A stretch of DNA of 64,000 bases, taken from assembly GCA_052034255.1 (NCBI GenBank), contig JBPOIU010000104.1, positions 1 to 64,000 of the forward strand, in the 5' to 3' direction. The stretch comes from JADJEK01 sp052034255. Lineage in GTDB: Bacteria; Planctomycetota; B15-G4; JADJEK01. Shown here piece by piece: positions 60,958 through 64,000 of the stretch. A program made the position numbers and the translations under genes. Positions within the stretch are counted from its first letter, which is position 1; every line of letters starts with the position of its first letter. The notes under the pieces were generated by a model. It searched no databases. It had not been told where the DNA came from and saw only the letters and a program-made list of their open reading frames with translations.

Positions 60958-61475
60958 GTCCGCGGTCCGATCCCCGCGCCGCGCGCGGCCAGGATCAAAT
61001 CGGCGACTTCGCGCACCGCGCCGTCGCCGCCGTTCGCCCGCGTGATGTAGCGCGCGAGCTGGATCGCTCCGGGATGCGCATTGGCGACCGCGATCGGAAC
61101 GCCGACGCGCGCGAACATCGGCGCGTCGTTGATGTCGTCGCCGAGATAGCAGACCTCTTCGGGAGCGAATCCGCGGCGCGCGAGCAGCGCATCGAGCACG
61201 GCGCCCTTGTCTTCGACCCCGAGGTGGATCTCGCTCATGCCGAGATCCTGGGCGCGCGTCCGCACGTAGTCCTCGCCGCGTCCCGAGACCACGCCGGTCG
61301 CGATTCCGTGCTTGTTCAGCAGTTTGATGCCGAGGCCATCGCGCACGTAGAAGGCTTTCATCGCCGCGCCGCCTTGACCGAACCACAACTTGCCGTCGGT
61401 CAACACGCCGTCCACGTCCATCAAGAACAGGCGGACGCGCGCGAAAACGGCGGTGGAAAGCGGTTCAGGTTTCAA
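60951..61475 (-). CDS. kdsC: KdsC-type HAD phosphatase
   Basis: 174 residues with start TTG 61475, which overlaps the KdsD stop (TTGA). HAD motif I is LFLMDVDGVLTDGKL, with Lys in YVRDGLGIK and motif IV CYLGDDINDAPMF. No cap domain is present, as in the KdsC tetramer family. It dephosphorylates Kdo 8-phosphate to Kdo. Homologues in the sialic acid pathway differ little, but the flanking KdsD and Lpt genes point to Kdo. Confidence 0.9.
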   Translation of the reverse strand: MKPEPLSTAVFARVRLFLMDVDGVLTDGKLWFGQGGAAMKAFYVRDGLGIKLLNKHGIATGVVSGRGEDYVRTRAQDLGMSEIHLGVEDKGAVLDALLARRGFAPEEVCYLGDDINDAPMFARVGVPIAVANAHPGAIQLARYITRANGGDGAVREVADLILAARGAGIGPRTC

Positions 61476-62476
61476 CCGACCACCTTCACTTCGAGCAGGT
61501 CCTGGACGTCGATCAGCCCGACCAACGCACCGCGTTCGTCGACGACGGGTAGTTGGTCGATCTTCTTCTCGCGCAACATACGCATCGCGTCGCCGACGAG
61601 GTCGTCGACGCGCGCCGCTTGCGGATGCCGCGTCATGAACTCGGCGATGGGGCGCTTCAGGAACGAGAAGTCGTCGCGCTCCTGCGCGGACTCCATGTTC
61701 CGTCGGAAATCGCCATCGGTGTAGAAGCCGAGCAACACGTCGCCGTCGCCGACGATCGACACCGCTCCAGGACGACCCGGGGCGCACGTCATGGTGTGCA
61801 GCACCTGCGCGAGAGACGTCGACGCCAGCACGCGCGGTGACGCATCGCCCTTGCGCATGATGTCGCCGACTCGCAGCAGACTGCGGCCGAGCGCGCCGCC
61901 GGGGTGATAGCGCGCGAACTCCGCGGGCGAGAACCCACGCGCGCACAACACCGCCATCGCGAGCGCGTCGCCGAGCGCGAGCATCACGGTCGTGGACGTC
62001 GTCGGAGCGAGACCGAGATGACCCGCATCCTCGACGTCGCCGTAACACAAGCACACGTCCGCGACCGCGCCGAGTTGCGAGTCGGCCTTGCTCGTCATGA
62101 CGAGCAGCGTGGCGCCGATGGAGCGCAATGGTTGCACGAGGCGCACGAGCTCCGCCGACGTGCCGCTGTTGCTGAACGCGAGCACGATGTCCTGGCGCCG
62201 CACGCGGCCGAGGTCACCGTGAGCGGCTTCCGTCGGATGCAAGAACAACGACAGCGTGCCGGTGCTCGCGAAGGTCGCGGAGATCTTCCGCGCGATGTGT
62301 CCCGCTTTGCCGATTCCGGTGCAGATCAATTGACCTTCGCACGCGAGGATCCGCGCCGCCGCATCGACGAACGGAGCGCCGAGTTCTCCCGCGAGACGTG
62401 CGAGTGCGGAAGCCGCCGCGTCGAGCACGGCTTTGCCCTCGGACAACACTCGATCCTGGTCGTTCGTCGTGCGCAT
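61472..62476 (-). CDS. kdsD: Arabinose 5-phosphate isomerase KdsD (KpsF/GutQ)
   Basis: 334 residues from ATG 62476 (MRTTNDQDRVLSEGKAVL). SIS domain residues are ICTGIGKAGHIARKISATFASTGTLSLFLHPTEAAHGDLG. A DxTTS-like APTTSTTVMLALGDAL loop is followed by two CBS domains (GDIMRKGDASPRVLAST and PIAEFMTRHPQAARVDD). It interconverts ribulose 5-phosphate and arabinose 5-phosphate, first step of Kdo synthesis. Head gene of the kdsD-kdsC-lptC/A-lptD-tatA run, divergent from an M50-like protease gene 100 bases away. Confidence 0.93.
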   Translation of the reverse strand: MRTTNDQDRVLSEGKAVLDAAASALARLAGELGAPFVDAAARILACEGQLICTGIGKAGHIARKISATFASTGTLSLFLHPTEAAHGDLGRVRRQDIVLAFSNSGTSAELVRLVQPLRSIGATLLVMTSKADSQLGAVADVCLCYGDVEDAGHLGLAPTTSTTVMLALGDALAMAVLCARGFSPAEFARYHPGGALGRSLLRVGDIMRKGDASPRVLASTSLAQVLHTMTCAPGRPGAVSIVGDGDVLLGFYTDGDFRRNMESAQERDDFSFLKRPIAEFMTRHPQAARVDDLVGDAMRMLREKKIDQLPVVDERGALVGLIDVQDLLEVKVVG

Positions 62477-62576
62477 CGGCAGGATGCTGAACCTCAGCCG
62501 CAGAGGGTTCCGCAAAGGGCTCTTCACCGAACGACGCGATCGCCTCGCGTCAGATCGCAAATCCTTGAGGTCCAAC

Positions 62577-63245
62577 ATGCTAGGTGAGTTCGAGTTCAAT
62601 GCAAGTCGGCTCGGCACACTCGTCGTGCTGGTGCTGTCGGTCGCGCTCCACGAAGCCGCCCACGCGTTCGCCACCGATGCCCTCGGCGACGACACGCCGC
62701 GGCGACTCGGTCGCGTGACGCTGAACCCCCTGCCGCACCTCGACCCGTTCCTGTCCGTGCTGCTTCCGGCGCTCGCGATCTTCAGCGGCTCGCCGTTCCT
62801 GTTCGGCGCTGGCAAGCCCGTGCCGTTCGACTTCCGCAACTTGCGCCATCCGGCGCGCGACGCGGCACTGATCACGCTCGCGGGACCAGCGTCGAACTTC
62901 CTGCAGGCGGCGATCTGGTCGACCGCATACATCGTCGGTTGGCGCAACGAATGGTTCGACACGCGGAGCCCGGCGTTCGAACTCATCGAGTACGGCATCC
63001 GGATCAACTTGATCCTGGCGCTGTTCAACCTGTTGCCGATCCCGCCGCTGGATGGGTCGCGCGTGCTCGGTTGGCTGCTGCCGCGGCAGATCCAGCCGTT
63101 GTGGTATGCGCTCGATCGATTCGCGCTCGTGTTCATCGTCGCGCTCGTCTACCTGAGCCTGAAGGTCGACATCTACGGAACGCTGTTCGAGCCGCTCGTC
63201 CGATGGTGGAAGGACTGGACGGTGGAGCTTGCCGCGGGCGGATGA
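62577..63245 (+). CDS. Site-2 protease (M50-like) family membrane metallopeptidase
   Basis: 222 residues from ATG 62577, TTGAGG 7 bases upstream. The zinc motif HEAAH lies in helix 1 (SVALHEAAHAFATDALGD) and the third-ligand motif is in NLLPIPPLDGSRVL (Asp). Four or more helices are visible. The short form lacks a PDZ domain, so it belongs to the minimal FtsH-independent S2P group in chromosomal contexts with scpA and often tRNA synthetases. Substrate unknown. Next gene is scpA after 269 bases. Confidence 0.85.
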   Translation: MLGEFEFNASRLGTLVVLVLSVALHEAAHAFATDALGDDTPRRLGRVTLNPLPHLDPFLSVLLPALAIFSGSPFLFGAGKPVPFDFRNLRHPARDAALITLAGPASNFLQAAIWSTAYIVGWRNEWFDTRSPAFELIEYGIRINLILALFNLLPIPPLDGSRVLGWLLPRQIQPLWYALDRFALVFIVALVYLSLKVDIYGTLFEPLVRWWKDWTVELAAGG

Positions 63246-63514
63246 GCTTTCGATGATCGCGGCGGCGATCGCGTCCAACACATGGACGCCGTGCCGAAAT
63301 CGTGATCGTGTAGCGCCTTACGTTCGACACATGCCGGCTGGCGGTTGCCACGGCCTTGCCTCCGCGTGGTCGCCCGGGGCTAGAGCCGTCGGTGATCCTC
63401 CGGAATCGGATGGCGGATCGACGGTCGCGCAACACAAGACGAGGCGCGGGCGCCTTCGCGACGTCGACGCGCATGCCATCCCTCGCCGCGACTGATACAC
63501 TCCCGCGCTTCGTC

Positions 63515-64000
63515 ATGGACTACACCGTCAGCCTCAACAACTTCAGCGGCCCGCTCGACCTCCTTCTGCACCTCGTGCGCGAGGAAGAGGTCGAGATCAC
63601 GGAGATTCCGCTGGCGACGGTTTGCGACAAGTACTTCGCGTACGTGAAAACGCTGCAGGAGCTCGACGTCGAGATCGCCGCCGAGTTCCTGGTGGTCGCC
63701 GCCACCCTGATGGTGATCAAGTCGCGAGCTTTGCTGCCCGCGGAGGAAGAAGTCGACCTCGACGAAGAGCTCGATCCCGAGGACGAACTGATCCAGCAAC
63801 TGCTCGAGTACAAGCGCTTCAAAGTCGCGTCGCGTGATCTCGAAGCGCTGGCGCTCGAGCGCACGCGCGTGTTCCCGTTCCGCGCGGAGCGCCAGGGTGC
63901 CGAGCAGGAAATCCCGATCGAAGAACTCGATCTGTGGGATCTCGTCAAGGCGTTCGCGCAGGTGCTCGAGGCCACCGGGCTGTCGAAGCCTCACGTGCCG
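63515..64000 (+). CDS. scpA: Segregation and condensation protein A, truncated by the window edge
   Basis: 162 residues are present and the frame runs off the end at 64000. VSLNNFSGPLDLLLHLVREEEVEITEIPLATV and VAATLMVIKSRALLP are ScpA. A Glu/Asp-rich linker (EEEVDLDEELDPEDELIQQL) follows. ScpA is the kleisin that bridges the SMC heads. ATG 63515 was chosen because it gives the family's N-terminal strand. The usual partner scpB would be expected just beyond the window. Confidence 0.9.
   Translation, partial: MDYTVSLNNFSGPLDLLLHLVREEEVEITEIPLATVCDKYFAYVKTLQELDVEIAAEFLVVAATLMVIKSRALLPAEEEVDLDEELDPEDELIQQLLEYKRFKVASRDLEALALERTRVFPFRAERQGAEQEIPIEELDLWDLVKAFAQVLEATGLSKPHVP

Noticed and set aside
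1..64000. CRISPR array, insertion sequences and tRNA genes
   Set aside because: I saw no regularly spaced direct repeats, transposase motifs, terminal inverted repeats or cloverleaf-like sequence anywhere in the window.

Overview
The window is a GC-rich bacterial chromosome segment that includes the dnaA-dnaN-gyrB neighbourhood, so it probably lies near the replication origin. The gene mix suggests a diderm, most likely a planctomycete: a TIGR02999-type ECF sigma factor paired with a Ser/Thr kinase carrying TPRs, LptD/OstA and Kdo genes, secreted beta-helix proteins with a choice-of-anchor Q end, pre-peptidase-like repeats, a GspG-tail fusion and DUF1080/LamG-type domains. Acidobacteriota share several of these traits and are the main alternative. 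This assignment is an inference from gene content. No rRNA or tRNA gene, insertion sequence, prophage or CRISPR array was seen.

Layout. 0.1-2.7 kb: a sulfide/persulfide module (TauE exporter and an MBL-rhodanese-DUF2892 fusion) diverging from an ArsR repressor, with inverted repeats on the shared promoter. 2.8-7.3 kb: secreted proteins, including a tandem pair of unknown paralogues. 7.5-13.7 kb: an ECF sigma/kinase pair, then a sigma factor fused through a membrane helix to a large chain of carboxypeptidase-regulatory-like domains. 13.7-21.1 kb: a TetR/nitroreductase operon with a clear operator, a compact ParC, a secreted metallopeptidase-like protein, a beta-lactamase-fold lipoprotein and an ABC-2 permease pair without its ATPase. 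21.1-29.5 kb: one long minus-strand run. It holds pyrB-pyrI, a class III aminotransferase, purF and a zinc ribbon, preceded by a tightly overlapping set (small membrane protein, DUF374 acyltransferase, DUF72, RNase HIII, CPBP protease). 29.6-35 kb: a GspG-tail fusion, a dead peptidase-MA-like protein, an HNH nuclease and a J-domain protein. 35.1-38.6 kb: a degenerate cyclophilin, parB carrying an internal parS, and a protein ending in an HPr domain.

38.9-54.8 kb is a plus-strand run: an RpoD-family sigma factor, a HemW-like protein, a sigma-like orphan, pabA/trpG, pyrF, the bacillithiol genes bshC-bshB1-bshA with a cysteine desulfurase, then dnaA, dnaN, DUF721, gyrB and a stand-alone MshEN protein. 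54.8-62.5 kb is a minus-strand envelope operon: kdsD, kdsC, a giant LptC/OstA protein, LptD and a TatA-like protein. The window ends with an M50-like protease and the start of scpA.

Themes: low-molecular-weight thiol and sulfur chemistry (persulfide module, bacillithiol operon), LPS/Kdo export, pyrimidine synthesis split over pyrBI and pyrF, and origin functions (dnaA, dnaN, gyrB, parB/parS, scpA). The most unusual items are the membrane-tethered sigma fusion, the HPr fusion, the catalytically dead peptidase-like protein, the parS embedded in parB and the giant OstA protein. Coding starts were moved from the longest open frame wherever a signal peptide, Shine-Dalgarno sequence or 4-base overlap gave a better choice.
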